A DNA stretch of 59,392 nt from Lapidilactobacillus achengensis (GCF_003946655.1 NZ_RHOV01000017.1:1-59392); one strand, 5' to 3'; positions 26,577 to 36,704 are shown, counted from the first letter of the stretch. Notes: generated from the sequence alone by a model not told the origin. Translations and numbers: made by a program.

Positions 26577-27227
26577 TTGATTTTCATCGAAACTTATCGG
26601 ACAATCGCGCAAAACGCGCAGGCAGAACTTCTAATCAAGAAATCGCGCTTCATTGGTCAAGTTTTTCGTGTCGAAACCGAGGACCAAGCTCAAGCTAAAT
26701 TGCAGGAAGTCCGCCAAGCGCAACATAAGGCCACCCATAATTGTTTCGCCTATCAATTAGGCTTCGCTAATGAAATCCAGCGACTTAGTGATGATGGTGA
26801 GCCAAGCGGCACGGCCGGCTCGCCGATTCTGAATGTCCTCCAACAGGAAAATTTAAATAACCTCCTCTGTGTTGTGACCCGCTATTTTGGGGGAATCAAA
26901 CTTGGCGCTGGCGGCTTGATCCGTGCTTATGGTCAAGCAACCACCGCCGCGATCAACGCCGCTGGTTTGGTCCAAGGAATCGAGCAAACGGCCTATCGGT
27001 TGACGTTTGCTTATAGTGACTTGGATTATTTACAGAACCAATTACAGCGCGCCCAGATCCAGGTGGCTGCCAGTGATTATACCGATCAAGTCAGCCTAAC
27101 GATCTGGCTGGACCAGCAAACCGCCACTGCCCAAATGGCGCAGATCGAAGATTGGCTGCGAGGGCAAGTTCAAGTTGAACAGTTACAAACCTCGTTTCGC
27201 GAAGTCCCCCTCACTGCAAAAAAATAA
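26577..27227 (+). CDS. IMPACT family protein (YigZ/YvyE)
   Basis: This protein of about 216 aa has the IMPACT/UPF0029 N-terminal domain (IKKSRFIGQVF, ATHNCFAYQL, DDGEPSGTAG, VVTRYFGGIKLGAGGL) and a C-terminal DUF1949-like half. Members influence translation or degrade small substrates; the role here is unknown. No ATG lies near the expected start. TTG at 26577 is the most usual codon but sits only two bases after AAAGGA; ATT or ATC 3-9 bases later would fit the spacing better. It is the only plus-strand gene in this part of the window. Confidence 0.88.
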   Translation: MIFIETYRTIAQNAQAELLIKKSRFIGQVFRVETEDQAQAKLQEVRQAQHKATHNCFAYQLGFANEIQRLSDDGEPSGTAGSPILNVLQQENLNNLLCVVTRYFGGIKLGAGGLIRAYGQATTAAINAAGLVQGIEQTAYRLTFAYSDLDYLQNQLQRAQIQVAASDYTDQVSLTIWLDQQTATAQMAQIEDWLRGQVQVEQLQTSFREVPLTAKK

Positions 27228-27256
27228 CGTAGCCGCCGCGGGCTACGTTTTCTTTT
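27224..27256. terminator. Bidirectional terminator between yigZ and tagO
   Basis: AACGTAGCC (27226-27234) pairs with GGCTACGTT (27241-27249). A T run follows on the plus strand and A runs precede it, so it can end yigZ and also minus-strand transcripts from tagO. Confidence 0.8.
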
Positions 27257-27389
27257 GCATCGATAATTTCTTTTGCCCCTTAGCCGCTAAGTTTGGCTTG
27301 AGGGTTTTTAGATTAAGTGGAGACATCTATGTCTCAAACTGTCACCGCATAAATCAGACTGCGCCTGCCACGACCGGGAGCCAACAGAC

Positions 27390-28490
27390 CTAGTTCTCTG
27401 GGGTATCAGAATGCCGTTCCATCTTCTTAACAAGACGCCTGATTGCACGCAGTAACGGCTGGCGATCCTCGCCAACCAAACCGATCACTTCCACGAATAG
27501 TTCCAGCCCCACCAAAACCGCGATCGTCAATAAAATATTGCCCCACAAGGACGACAATGGATAAAGTAACGCGATAAAGGAGAAAATCAAGGCTAAGCCG
27601 TAGATAACCAGAACTGTTTGGCGATGCGACAGGCCTAACTGCATCAAACGGTGATGCAAATGGTGTTTATCGGCTTCCGAAATCGGCCGCTTATTTAATA
27701 ATCGGCGCAACATCGCGTAAACAGTATCGGTGATCGGCACGCCGAGAATAATCACGGGAATCACCAACGTAATGAAGGTGACATTTTTCAAACCCTTAAG
27801 CGACAAGACCGCGATCATAAAACCGATAAAAAGCGCCCCGGTATCCCCAAGGAAAATCTTCGCCGGGTGGAAATTGTGGGGCAAGAAGCCGATCAAAGCA
27901 GCAACCAACGCGAAAATCATGATGGCCACATAGGTGTTGGCAACGGATAGGAAGAAATACGCCATCACCCCCATGGTAAACAGCGCAATGATCGAGACGC
28001 CTGTCGCCAAGCCATCCAACCCGTCGATCAAGTTAACGGCGTTGGTGATCGCCATGATCCAGAAAATCGTGATCGGGAAGCTGGCCCAACCCAGATGGAA
28101 CGTGCCGATCAACGGTAAGGAGACCAGATCCATCCGCACGCCACCAACAAAATAAACAACGATACCAGCAATAATAATGCCTAACATTTTCTTCTTCGGT
28201 GATAATTCATCAATATCGTCGATCATCCCGGTCAACACGATCACACACTCACCCATCGTGATCCCGAGAAGCTCGTGGGTCGGGAATTGCTGGCGCAACA
28301 ACACGAAGACAGCAAAATTAAAGGCAATAAAAATCGCCAAGCCGCCCATTGTTGGCATTGGTTTTTTATTGACCCGTCGCGCGTTGGGATTATCCACCGC
28401 CCCTAAGACAAACGCGATCCGCCGAACAAACGGTGTGATCACCGCCGCAATGATCATAGTTAGAAAAAGTTTAACAATAATCCTAAACAT
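27390..28490 (-). CDS. tagO: Undecaprenyl-phosphate GlcNAc-1-phosphate transferase
   Basis: This membrane enzyme of the MraY/WecA family starts wall teichoic acid or polysaccharide synthesis by moving GlcNAc-1-phosphate to undecaprenyl phosphate. It has about ten helices, the motif NLIDGLDGLATG, the catalytic FLGDTGALFIGF and the histidine-rich KHHLHHRLMQLG loop. I chose ATG at 28490 (366 aa) because the -10 at 28523-28528 puts the transcript start below the upstream in-frame candidate at 28520. No strong ribosome binding site is seen. Confidence 0.92.
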   Translation of the reverse strand: MFRIIVKLFLTMIIAAVITPFVRRIAFVLGAVDNPNARRVNKKPMPTMGGLAIFIAFNFAVFVLLRQQFPTHELLGITMGECVIVLTGMIDDIDELSPKKKMLGIIIAGIVVYFVGGVRMDLVSLPLIGTFHLGWASFPITIFWIMAITNAVNLIDGLDGLATGVSIIALFTMGVMAYFFLSVANTYVAIMIFALVAALIGFLPHNFHPAKIFLGDTGALFIGFMIAVLSLKGLKNVTFITLVIPVIILGVPITDTVYAMLRRLLNKRPISEADKHHLHHRLMQLGLSHRQTVLVIYGLALIFSFIALLYPLSSLWGNILLTIAVLVGLELFVEVIGLVGEDRQPLLRAIRRLVKKMERHSDTPEN

Positions 28491-28522
28491 TGATAAGCTC
28501 GCTTTCTCACTCAGTAACAACT

Positions 28523-28551
28523 ATTATACAACGGTTACCGCTAGTTTAACA
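28523..28551 (-). promoter_or_regulatory. tagO promoter
   Basis: On the minus strand a perfect -10 TATAAT (28523-28528) lies 17 bases from TGTTAA (28546-28551). Confidence 0.55.
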
Positions 28552-28591
28552 TTTTATTTCGATTAAATTTCAGTCAAGAAAAAACAGCAAC

Positions 28592-28616
28592 AAAAAAATA
28601 GCCGGTAACCGGCTAT
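28592..28616 (-). terminator. Terminator overlapping the rny stop codon
   Basis: AATAGCCGG and CCGGCTATT form a perfect stem, followed on the minus strand by seven T. The rny stop TAG (28613-28615) lies inside the upstream arm. Confidence 0.88.
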
Positions 28617-30190
28617 TTTGCATATTCAATGGTTCTCGTTTCGCGAATCACGGTCACTTTGATATGACCAGGATATTCTAATTCATTTTCAATTTTATTA
28701 CGGATGTTCCGTGCTAGAATCACGGATTGATCATCAGAAATCTCGGTTGGCTTCACGACTACCCGCACTTCACGACCAGCCTGGATCGCAAAACTGTGAT
28801 CCACACCGGGGAAGGTCTTGGTAATATTCTCCAACTTCTCCAAGCGATGAATGTAATTCTCCAATGATTCTGAACGGGCCCCAGGACGAGCAGCTGAAAT
28901 GGCATCTGCCGCCGCGACCAAAACCGCGATCGCTGAGGTTGGTTCTACGTCTCCGTGGTGCGAAGCGATGGTATTGATCACCACTTCTGGTTCATGATAC
29001 TTCGTCGTTAATTCGACGCCGATCTCAACATGAGATCCTTCGACTTCATGGTCGATTGCCTTACCAATATCGTGTAATAATCCTGCGCGTTTCGCTAAAT
29101 TTACGTCTTCACCAAGTTCAGAAGCAAGAACTCCAGATAATTTCGCCACTTCGATGGAGTGGTTTAACACATTTTGACCATAACTGGTCCGGAAATGAAG
29201 CCGCCCGACGATCTTGATCAGATCCGGATGCATCGAATGAATGCCCAGCTCAAAAATAGCCTGTTCACCTAAATCGCGGATGCGCTCATCCATTTCTTTG
29301 CGAGCCTTCTCCACCATTTCTTCAATGCGCGCCGGATGAATCCGCCCATCTTGAATCAACTTCTCCAATGCCAAACGGGCAATTTCCCGTCTGATGGGGT
29401 CAAAACCACTTAAAACGACAGTCTCTGGGGTATCATCAATAATCAGATCGATCCCGGTCAAAGTCTCCAAAGTTCGGATATTTCGGCCTTCACGCCCAAT
29501 AATACGCCCTTTCATTTCATCGTTAGGGAGGTTGACAACCGTCACAGTATTCTCCGTGACTAAATCAGCCGCACTGCGTTGGATCGCATCAACAACTAGG
29601 CTCTTCGCCTTCTTGTCTGCTTCGCGTCTTGCATCGGCTTCGCTTTCTCGGATTTGAACCGCACGTTCATGAACCAACTGGCCATTCAATTCATCAAGAA
29701 TCTCATGACGTGCATCAGTCTTCGTGAGGGCGGCGATCCGTTCTAACTCGGTTGCTTGTTCATCCACTAAACTTTGCGCTTTGACCTCTTGTTGCTCGAT
29801 TTTAGCCTGCCGATTATTCAAGCGAGCCTCATGATCATCAAGATTGGCTTCTTTCTTATCTAGCGCATCATCTTTCCGATCCAGCGTCTCTTCCCGCTGA
29901 ACCACGCGATTTTCTGAACGTTGAACTTCGTTGCGTCGTTGCTTCAATTCATTTTCGATTTCAGCACGATAACGATGACTCTCATCCCGTGCTTCCACCA
30001 ATGCTGCTTTTTTTGCAGTCTCTGCTTCTTTTTTGGCCCTGGCTAAAATATCCTCAGCTGTTCCCTGAGCTTCCTTTAATTGCTCCTCGTAAGTTCCCTT
30101 ACGAATCAAATAGCCAACAATAACACCAAGTGCCAACATGATGAATGCGATTACGAGGATTACCGGTAGGCTAGGACCCATTTTATCCAT
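28613..30190 (-). CDS. rny: Ribonuclease Y
   Basis: This membrane-anchored endoribonuclease initiates mRNA decay. The 525-aa protein has an N-terminal helix (about 8-28), a long coiled coil rich in Glu/Lys/Arg (to about 200), a KH domain ([14 protein letters not shown]) and an HD domain ([12 protein letters not shown]). I chose ATG at 30190 (GGAGG 8 bases upstream). It lies next to recA as in Bacillus, with its own consensus promoter. Confidence 0.96.
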   Translation of the reverse strand: MDKMGPSLPVILVIAFIMLALGVIVGYLIRKGTYEEQLKEAQGTAEDILARAKKEAETAKKAALVEARDESHRYRAEIENELKQRRNEVQRSENRVVQREETLDRKDDALDKKEANLDDHEARLNNRQAKIEQQEVKAQSLVDEQATELERIAALTKTDARHEILDELNGQLVHERAVQIRESEADARREADKKAKSLVVDAIQRSAADLVTENTVTVVNLPNDEMKGRIIGREGRNIRTLETLTGIDLIIDDTPETVVLSGFDPIRREIARLALEKLIQDGRIHPARIEEMVEKARKEMDERIRDLGEQAIFELGIHSMHPDLIKIVGRLHFRTSYGQNVLNHSIEVAKLSGVLASELGEDVNLAKRAGLLHDIGKAIDHEVEGSHVEIGVELTTKYHEPEVVINTIASHHGDVEPTSAIAVLVAAADAISAARPGARSESLENYIHRLEKLENITKTFPGVDHSFAIQAGREVRVVVKPTEISDDQSVILARNIRNKIENELEYPGHIKVTVIRETRTIEYAK

Positions 30191-30270
30191 ACTATCCACC
30201 TCCGCATCATCAAAAAATACTAAACGTAATTTTTAAAGATGTTAAATTTTAGATTGATTACACACTTTCT

Positions 30271-30299
30271 ATTCTAGACGTTAGCGGATAGTGTGTCAA
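30271..30299 (-). promoter_or_regulatory. rny promoter
   Basis: On the minus strand a perfect -35 TTGACA (30294-30299) and -10 TAGAAT (30271-30276) are spaced 17 bases apart. Confidence 0.75.
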
Positions 30300-30398
30300 T
30301 CGAAGCTGCTGGCTTTACTCATTTATTTTAACAATTGGTAGCCAAGTTTCTCAGCGGTAATCGTGATTCCTAGACGCCTGAGAACAACGGCCTGCAAC

Positions 30399-30430
30399 AA
30401 AAAAGGCGTGATCATTTGAATGATCACACC
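30399..30430 (-). terminator. Terminator downstream of recA
   Basis: GGTGTGATCAT and ATGATCACGCC form an 11-bp stem, followed on the minus strand by six T, about 190 bases past the recA stop. Confidence 0.8.
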
Positions 30431-30617
30431 AACTAAACAATCGTTTAACAACTGGTTTCAAGCCAGCGAGCCATCGATGGAACGCCGTTATAACGCATGA
30501 ATCTACTTGTGCTGACACAGAACGCGTCTAGCGAAAACCCCTGGTGAGTCAATTGAATCGTTGAGGGATCCAGCGTTGACTTGATTCTCGCAGCCGACCG
30601 TTATAGCGTCGTAACGC
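30431..30617. other. Non-coding stretch between recA and its terminator
   Basis: No gene is supported here. It contains the small palindrome CGTTATAACG and related words; the same decamer also occurs near 381-390. It would form a long 3' untranslated region of recA. Confidence 0.4.
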
Positions 30618-31673
30618 CTATTCTTTATCAATTGGCAAAACTGTTTCATCAACCGAATCAGTTTCACCGGCGGCACTATCTTGGTCCATATCGTAGCTGA
30701 CCCGGACCAGATGGCGGACTTCGGTCTCCATCTCGGGATGATCGGTCAAGTATTGCTTAGCATTTTCCCGTCCTTGACCAATGCGCTCATCGTGGTAAGA
30801 ATACCAAGAGCCGCTCTTCTTGATAATATCCTTGTCGGCCGCCATATCCAGTAATTCGCCATTCCGCGAGATCCCTTGACCGTACATGATATCGACTTCA
30901 GCCACTTTAAATGGCGGCGCAACTTTGTTCTTAACAACCTTGATCTTGGTCCGGTTCCCAATGATGTCGGTCCCGTTCTTGATCTGCTCTGCTCGACGAA
31001 CCTCTAAGCGGATCGTCGCATAGAACTTAAGCGCCCGGCCACCAGGAGTGGTTTCTGGATTACCAAACATAATTCCGACTTTTTCCCGGATTTGATTGAT
31101 AAATAAGGCAATTGTTTTCGTTTTGTTGATTGAGCCTGACAACTTCCGCAAGGCCTGCGACATCAAACGTGCTTGCAGACCAACGTGAGCATCGCCCATC
31201 TCGCCTTCGATTTCGGCTCGAGGTACTAGCGCAGCGACCGAGTCAACCACAACAATATCCACAGCGCCACTGGTTACCAAGGCATCCGCAATTTCCAACC
31301 CCTGCTCACCGGTATCCGGCTGCGAAAGTAGCAATTCGTCGATGTTGACACCCAGCGCCGTTGCATAAGCAGGATCCATCGCGTTTTCCGCGTCAATATA
31401 GGCCGCCGTGCCACCCTGCTTCTGTACTTCTGCCACCGCATGAAGGGCGACAGTGGTTTTACCGGAACTTTCTGGTCCGTAAATTTCCACGATCCGGCCA
31501 CGGGGATACCCGCCAACACCAAGCGCATGGTCTAAAGCCAGCGAACCAGTCGATACGGTTTGGATCTGCGTGTCAACCTTGTCCCCCATCCGCATGATGG
31601 CGCCTTTACCGAAGTTCTTTTCAATTTTCTTAAGTGCGGCATCTAGGGCCGCCTGTCGCTCGTCTTTAGCCAT
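30618..31673 (-). CDS. recA: Recombinase RecA
   Basis: This is the DNA strand-exchange protein and co-protease for LexA cleavage. The 351-aa protein has P-loop GPESSGKT at residues 66-73, the recA signature [14 protein letters not shown] and an acidic C-terminus. GAAGGAGG precedes the ATG. It lies downstream of cinA as in many Firmicutes but has its own promoter with an SOS box, so it should be DNA-damage inducible. Confidence 0.98.
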   Translation of the reverse strand: MAKDERQAALDAALKKIEKNFGKGAIMRMGDKVDTQIQTVSTGSLALDHALGVGGYPRGRIVEIYGPESSGKTTVALHAVAEVQKQGGTAAYIDAENAMDPAYATALGVNIDELLLSQPDTGEQGLEIADALVTSGAVDIVVVDSVAALVPRAEIEGEMGDAHVGLQARLMSQALRKLSGSINKTKTIALFINQIREKVGIMFGNPETTPGGRALKFYATIRLEVRRAEQIKNGTDIIGNRTKIKVVKNKVAPPFKVAEVDIMYGQGISRNGELLDMAADKDIIKKSGSWYSYHDERIGQGRENAKQYLTDHPEMETEVRHLVRVSYDMDQDSAAGETDSVDETVLPIDKE

Positions 31674-31711
31674 ATGTCCTCCTTCTAAGCATCCGCTTAG
31701 TCACAACTACA

Positions 31712-31762
31712 ATTTTACAGATAATCGTGTCAAAAATCAAGAAAAATGCGAACAAATGTTCT
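31712..31762 (-). promoter_or_regulatory. recA promoter and SOS box
   Basis: On the minus strand -35 TTGATT (31735-31740) and -10 TAAAAT (31712-31717) are 17 bases apart. Just upstream, CGAAC, four bases, GTTCT (31749-31762) matches the Gram-positive LexA/DinR box consensus CGAACNNNNGTTYG with one mismatch. Confidence 0.75.
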
Positions 31763-31765
31763 AAT

Positions 31766-33007
31766 TCACTGTTGTAACCGATCATAAAGTAACTTGAACC
31801 CACTCAACGCAGCGCGCTGTCGAATCTCATTCCGGACACCGGCGAAATGACACTCGATCACTTGCGTGGGTCGATCACGTTCGGCCAACCCAATGAAGGT
31901 CGTCCCGACCGGCTGACCCTCCAACGAATCCGGTCCAGCCACGCCGGTGAACCCCAACGCGAAATCGGTATCCAGCAATTGTCGAGCTTGTTCGGCCATC
32001 GCTTGCGCCACCGGGGCACTAACAACACCCGCCGTTGCGATCAGCTGCGGATCAATTCCCAGCAATTGTGCCTTTACCTGATTGGCATAAGTCACCCAAC
32101 CACCGGGGAACACATTAGAGGCACCCGCCAATCCGGTTAATAGAGCTTGAAAGGCACCACCGGTCAAGCTTTCGGCCGCCGTGACCGTTGCTTGTCGACG
32201 CCGCAACAGGGTCAAGACCTCCTCCGGCAGTGTCCGCTCCTCCCCTAGGCCAACGTAATATGGCGCGAGGCGGCGTTTAACCTCTTGCAACACCGGAGCG
32301 ATCAGTGCTTCGGCCGCAGCCTGGCTCTCTGCAGCAGCGGTGATCCGCACCCCAACCTCAAAATGTTTCAAATAGGTCGCGAGGGTGGGATTTGTTTGTG
32401 TCGCGATCAAATCTTGAAGTTGCTCGGCCATTAGCGATTCACCGATCCCGAAGAAACGCGCCATTTCCGAAACGATCACTTGTTGACGCCCTAGAAGCTG
32501 ACTTAATCGCGGCTGAACCTGTTGGCGCAACATCGGACCAAATTCCCGTGGCGGTCCTGGCAAAATAAAATAGGCATGAGCTTCCGTCTTCAGGTAACTG
32601 CCCACCGCCAACCCAATTTCGTTGGTCAAAGGCTCACCCCCAGCTAAATATTCGGCCTGGGCCAAGTTATTTGCCGGCATTGGCTGCTGCTTCTGCTGAT
32701 GCCACGCCACCAACTTCGCCACGGCCTGGGGATCCTGAGCCAACTTGATCTGCAAATGTGTTGCTAGCGTTTGCTTGGTCAAATCATCCGGCGTCGGCCC
32801 TAAACCGCCAATCAAAAAAATCACCTGACTGCGTTGTTCAGCGGTGGTGATCACCTCTGTCAATCGCTGCGGGTTATCGCCAACTACCGTTTGATATTGG
32901 GCGGTAATGCCTAGGCGAGCCAGTAATTGCGCCACTGTCTGCGCATTCGTATTCACGATTTCACCCAATAAAATTTCGGTGCCAACTGCAATGATTTCTG
33001 CTTTCAA
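31766..33007 (-). CDS. cinA: CinA family protein (competence/damage-inducible)
   Basis: This 413-aa protein has an N-terminal molybdopterin-binding-like domain with pyrophosphatase activity in the family (AVGTEILLGEIVNTNA, GGLGPTPDD) and a C-terminal nicotinamide-nucleotide amidase domain (TAAESLTGG, GFTGVAGPD). I chose TTG at 33007 because AGGAGG lies 7 bases upstream. It sits between pgsA and recA as in Bacillus and Streptococcus. Its role in DNA uptake or pyridine nucleotide recycling is known only for relatives. Confidence 0.93.
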   Translation of the reverse strand: MKAEIIAVGTEILLGEIVNTNAQTVAQLLARLGITAQYQTVVGDNPQRLTEVITTAEQRSQVIFLIGGLGPTPDDLTKQTLATHLQIKLAQDPQAVAKLVAWHQQKQQPMPANNLAQAEYLAGGEPLTNEIGLAVGSYLKTEAHAYFILPGPPREFGPMLRQQVQPRLSQLLGRQQVIVSEMARFFGIGESLMAEQLQDLIATQTNPTLATYLKHFEVGVRITAAAESQAAAEALIAPVLQEVKRRLAPYYVGLGEERTLPEEVLTLLRRRQATVTAAESLTGGAFQALLTGLAGASNVFPGGWVTYANQVKAQLLGIDPQLIATAGVVSAPVAQAMAEQARQLLDTDFALGFTGVAGPDSLEGQPVGTTFIGLAERDRPTQVIECHFAGVRNEIRQRAALSGFKLLYDRLQQ

Positions 33008-33063
33008 GCTGCTACCTCCTAAAGTACGCCAACTCAACCTATTTTCCCGAAAAATCTTGAAAT

Positions 33064-33106
33064 AAAAAAACGAACAGGGTGCGCATCTGCCACAGCCTGT
33101 CGTTTT
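33064..33106 (-). terminator. Terminator of the ymf-rodZ-pgsA unit
   Basis: ACGAcAGG-type and CCTGTtCGT-type arms pair around a central loop, followed on the minus strand by seven T, just after the pgsA stop. Confidence 0.7.
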
Positions 33107-33119
33107 CAGTCATTATTAA

Positions 33120-33704
33120 TTAGTCATTGGTATCTTGAAACACATTGCGATTTTGGACGAAGTAATCGACCCCTGAATAAATCGTGAAAAACAGGCAGAT
33201 ATACAGGAGCACCGTGCCAATCGGAAAATGGATCCCCGCAAAGAAAATATCATTCAAGAGTAAGAAAACAATCGACAACATCTGAGTAGTTGTTTTGATC
33301 TTGCCAGGCATCGCTGCAGCCATCACTTGGCCATCTTGCTCCACGATCAGCAAGCGCAGGCCAGTCACCGCCAGCTCGCGACAAATAATGATTGCTGCCA
33401 CCCAGGCCGGGACTTTGCCCAAAGAAACCAGGAAAATGAACGCGGTCATCACCAGCATTTTATCCGCCAACGGATCGGCGAACTTACCGAAGTTAGTGAC
33501 CAAATGGTGCTTGCGGGCAATCTTACCATCCAACAAGTCCGTCAATGACGCCACAATGAAAACAATGGCCGCGATAAACTGCTGCAACGGAATCACCGAA
33601 CCAACTAAACTAACTTGTCCCCATGGCCAATTAAAAACGAGTAAAATAATGAATACCGGAATCAAAATAATCCGAAAAACAGTTAACTTATTTGGTAAAT
33701 TCAT
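33120..33704 (-). CDS. pgsA: CDP-diacylglycerol-glycerol-3-phosphate 3-phosphatidyltransferase
   Basis: This membrane enzyme makes phosphatidylglycerophosphate, the precursor of phosphatidylglycerol used by lgt and for lipoteichoic acid. The CDP-alcohol phosphotransferase motif is present: DLLDGKIAR, eight residues on G, then FADPLADK. I chose ATG at 33704 (194 aa), at the conserved MNLPNKLT start. It follows rodZ closely. Confidence 0.95.
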   Translation of the reverse strand: MNLPNKLTVFRIILIPVFIILLVFNWPWGQVSLVGSVIPLQQFIAAIVFIVASLTDLLDGKIARKHHLVTNFGKFADPLADKMLVMTAFIFLVSLGKVPAWVAAIIICRELAVTGLRLLIVEQDGQVMAAAMPGKIKTTTQMLSIVFLLLNDIFFAGIHFPIGTVLLYICLFFTIYSGVDYFVQNRNVFQDTND

Positions 33705-33725
33705 GCCACAAAACCACCCCAACTA

Positions 33726-34646
33726 TTATTCAGTAACGCTACTGGAACTTGAATCATCACTTGTCGCCTGCACCGTAAAGGTAAAGGTCTGAACAACCGA
33801 AGTACCCGTTGGTAACGAAACGGTTGTATCATTGATTTTTAAAGTCGTTGAAGGTGTGTTCCCACTTTGCAATGTGAACGTTGTGGTTCCAGCTGGAATC
33901 GTCAGCTCATGGGTCCCGCCGTCGGTCAACACACTTTGCCAATTACTACTGGTGTCACTGGGGAACGTGACTTGGACCCAAGCCGAACTTCCAGACGCAC
34001 CTAAAGTCAGCTTGTTATCCGCAGTTGTCTCCAAGCCGGTAACGGTAAAGGCGTTGGTTCCGTTTTCGGTGACTTTCAATTCGTCTTTCTTGGCAGAGCT
34101 CTCACTGGAGCGACTCGATTCCTTCGCTTTGGAGCTAGACTTGGCAGCACTCTCTGAACTGGCTTTTTTGCTACTTTGCTTACTCTTGGTCGATGAGGTC
34201 AAGGCAGAACTCTCATCTGGAATCTGGGTCTTGCGTTGATTGGCCGCGCGAACCGCAAAGAAATACAAGCTGGCGACCACGATCACGATCACCACACCAA
34301 TGATGATTTTGCCCAGATTATTACGTAACCAATAGCCAAACGAATTGGTTTCATCGTGTAATGTCCGCTTTTTGTTCTCGATCGAATTTTCAACGTAGTC
34401 TTGCGGTTGGGTTTCTGGAATCGTGTCACTGAATTCATCTAGCAACTCATGACTGTCCAGACCGACCGTTTCGGCGTACTGTTTAATGAAAGCACGCACA
34501 TAAAAATCACCCGGCAATTGATCAAAATTACCGTCCTCGATTGCAATCAAATATCGCTTTTGGATTTTGGTGATCTGTTGCAGATCATCTAAAGTGTACC
34601 CCTTTTCGATCCGGGCACTCTTTAACTTCTTTCCTACTTCGTCCAT
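33726..34646 (-). CDS. rodZ: RodZ-like membrane HTH protein (YmfM)
   Basis: RodZ links the cytoskeleton or elongation machinery to the membrane. An N-terminal Xre-type HTH (VGKKLKSARIEKGYTLDDLQ) is followed by one helix (about 110-133), a Ser/Lys-rich linker (about 140-185) and a C-terminal beta domain (DUF4115-like), with a Ser-rich end. I chose ATG at 34646 (306 aa). It lies between ymfI and pgsA as in Bacillus. Confidence 0.9.
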   Translation of the reverse strand: MDEVGKKLKSARIEKGYTLDDLQQITKIQKRYLIAIEDGNFDQLPGDFYVRAFIKQYAETVGLDSHELLDEFSDTIPETQPQDYVENSIENKKRTLHDETNSFGYWLRNNLGKIIIGVVIVIVVASLYFFAVRAANQRKTQIPDESSALTSSTKSKQSSKKASSESAAKSSSKAKESSRSSESSAKKDELKVTENGTNAFTVTGLETTADNKLTLGASGSSAWVQVTFPSDTSSNWQSVLTDGGTHELTIPAGTTTFTLQSGNTPSTTLKINDTTVSLPTGTSVVQTFTFTVQATSDDSSSSSVTE

Positions 34647-34725
34647 CGCTTTCTTCACCACCAGCTATTATCGTTATTATTATATCATACTCTCAATATT
34701 AGACCTATTAAGATTCCTTAATATT

Positions 34726-35466
34726 TCACCTTAACCAACCGCCATCAACGTACAGCGTTTGCCCCGTTAAATAATCCGCTTGCGGCGCCACCAAATTGGT
34801 GACCCATAGCGCAATTTCTTCCGGTTGTGCTAAACGTCCCAGCGGAATCTCCTGCCGCAGATCGGCCAACTCCTGGTCAGAAAAATCGGCATTCATCGCC
34901 GTGGCTACTGCGCCAGGGGCCACCACATTGACGGTCAGCCCACTGCCGGCCACTTCCCGAGCGTAAGCGTTGGCGAAACTAGACTGAGCGCCCTTGACGG
35001 TACTATAACTCACTTCCATCGCGCTACCGACCCCGCCATAGATCGACCCCACAAAGACAATCCGACCATGCTCCTGTTGGAGAAGTTTCGCCTCTGCCTG
35101 TTGGATCAATTGCATCGGTGTCAATAAGTGCAATTGGAACATCCGTTGGATCTGGTCACGGGACAAGCTACTAAAGAGTTGATAATCCGTCGTCCCTTGC
35201 GCAAACACCAAGGCCTGGAAATCCCCCCGGGTTTGCCAAAAATCAGGCGCCACAGGTCGGGTCAGATCGCAGATAAAACTCTGAAAATCCTGTTGCGGGT
35301 AAGCGCGGCTCAATTCCTTGATCAATCCCAGCACCACGTCCTGGTGTTTAAAGGCCTGCATGGTCACGGACCAACCCGCGGCGGCCAACTGGCGACAAAT
35401 CGCCCCGCCAATATTCCCCGAGGCGCCGAAAACAACGGCCCGCCCTTTATATGCTGTGTCTGCCAT
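34726..35466 (-). CDS. ymfI: Short-chain dehydrogenase/reductase (YmfI-like)
   Basis: This 246-aa SDR has the cofactor motif FGASGNIGG, the catalytic Ser in VGSIYGG, the YSTVK Tyr/Lys pair and a C-terminal TGQTLYVDGGW. It resembles FabG but its substrate is not known. Its ATG overlaps the ymfH stop (TGATG). The conserved ymfF-ymfH-ymfI-rodZ-pgsA order supports the YmfI name. Confidence 0.9.
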   Translation of the reverse strand: MADTAYKGRAVVFGASGNIGGAICRQLAAAGWSVTMQAFKHQDVVLGLIKELSRAYPQQDFQSFICDLTRPVAPDFWQTRGDFQALVFAQGTTDYQLFSSLSRDQIQRMFQLHLLTPMQLIQQAEAKLLQQEHGRIVFVGSIYGGVGSAMEVSYSTVKGAQSSFANAYAREVAGSGLTVNVVAPGAVATAMNADFSDQELADLRQEIPLGRLAQPEEIALWVTNLVAPQADYLTGQTLYVDGGWLR

Positions 35467-36704
35467 CAGTCCTGGTCATCTCCAATAACTTGATAATCCG
35501 CCATTTTGCTGGTCGCAAAGAATTGACGCACCTGTTGCCAAGCTTGTTCCACCGTGACCGTCTGTAAATACTCACGTAAGGCCCAGGAATCCCAGTGGTA
35601 AAAGCCTAATTCTGCGGCCTCGACCCCGAGATTTTCCAAATTATCTTGACTGAACATCACATTACCAAGCATTTCCTTGCGCGCCAACTCAAAAGCAGCC
35701 ACATCAACGGTTGCTGGTGTTAAGATCGCTTGCCGCAACGTCGCCAAGCATTCCGCCGGTCGCGGGGTGTTAGTGGTCAATAAAACGTAATTGAAGGCCC
35801 GTTCAACCGTAGTCGTGAACTGGAAACTGTCATCCACCAATCCGGCGTCGCGCCATTGCCGCCATTGTTTCGCCGTTTCACCGAATAAAGTGGTCAAAAC
35901 CAACTCCAGGGCAACTTGCAATGTCATGGCCGCTAAACTTGAAGTCAATGGCTGACCACGAAAGCCTAGGGCAATTTTGGTGGGACCATCGACACTATCC
36001 GTGGGCACCTGCTCCCGTGCCAACGGAGCCAACTTCGGCGCCCGCAGCGCTGGGGCGGGCAGCTGGCCCAGGTTTTGCCAAACTGAGGCCGCCGCGAAAT
36101 AATGGGGCAAGTCCACCCGACTGAGATCAGCAACCACACTGACACGCATCCGTTGTGGTTGATAGAAGCAGTGGTGGGCAGCCAACAACAATTCCGGCGT
36201 GATCTGAGCTAAAGCGGCAGGCGTGCCACCAACGTCTTCCGCGATCGGTTCCTGCGGGTAAAGTCGGGCCATGATGCCCATCACCAAGGCCCAATCAGGC
36301 TGATCCCGATACATATTCAGTTCTTGCGTGATAATGCCGCGCTCTTTCTCAACGTTGGCCGCGGTGAAGTAGGGTTGCGCCACCAATTCGCCTAGCAGGT
36401 CTAAATTCTCGGCCAGTTGCCCGGCGCCAGCAAAATAGTAAGCGGTCTTGGAAGGCGTGGTGAAAGCATTGGTTTCCGCTTGATTGACGGCGAAACGTTC
36501 ACTGATGTCACCACTTGCTTTATTAAACAGCTGGTGTTCAAGAAAGTGCGCGGTGCCGGCGGGAAACTGCCATTGTTGCTGCTGCCAGACCGCTTGGCGA
36601 TCGATCGCCCCGAAATCAACCATCACCAAGCCAAATTGACTGAGATAGCCGGGCTTATCAATCAAATCGATCATCAAGCCATTACTCAGTTGCATCGTTT
36701 TCAT
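35466..36704 (-). CDS. ymfH: M16 zinc peptidase YmfH
   Basis: This 412-aa insulinase-family peptidase has the zinc motif HFLEH at about residues 53-57 and the downstream glutamate region ERGIITQELNMY. It is likely the catalytic half of a heterodimer with YmfF. I chose ATG at 36704 (AGGAGG 6 bases upstream). Its 5' end overlaps ymfF by 23 bases. Substrate unknown. Confidence 0.92.
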   Translation of the reverse strand: MKTMQLSNGLMIDLIDKPGYLSQFGLVMVDFGAIDRQAVWQQQQWQFPAGTAHFLEHQLFNKASGDISERFAVNQAETNAFTTPSKTAYYFAGAGQLAENLDLLGELVAQPYFTAANVEKERGIITQELNMYRDQPDWALVMGIMARLYPQEPIAEDVGGTPAALAQITPELLLAAHHCFYQPQRMRVSVVADLSRVDLPHYFAAASVWQNLGQLPAPALRAPKLAPLAREQVPTDSVDGPTKIALGFRGQPLTSSLAAMTLQVALELVLTTLFGETAKQWRQWRDAGLVDDSFQFTTTVERAFNYVLLTTNTPRPAECLATLRQAILTPATVDVAAFELARKEMLGNVMFSQDNLENLGVEAAELGFYHWDSWALREYLQTVTVEQAWQQVRQFFATSKMADYQVIGDDQD

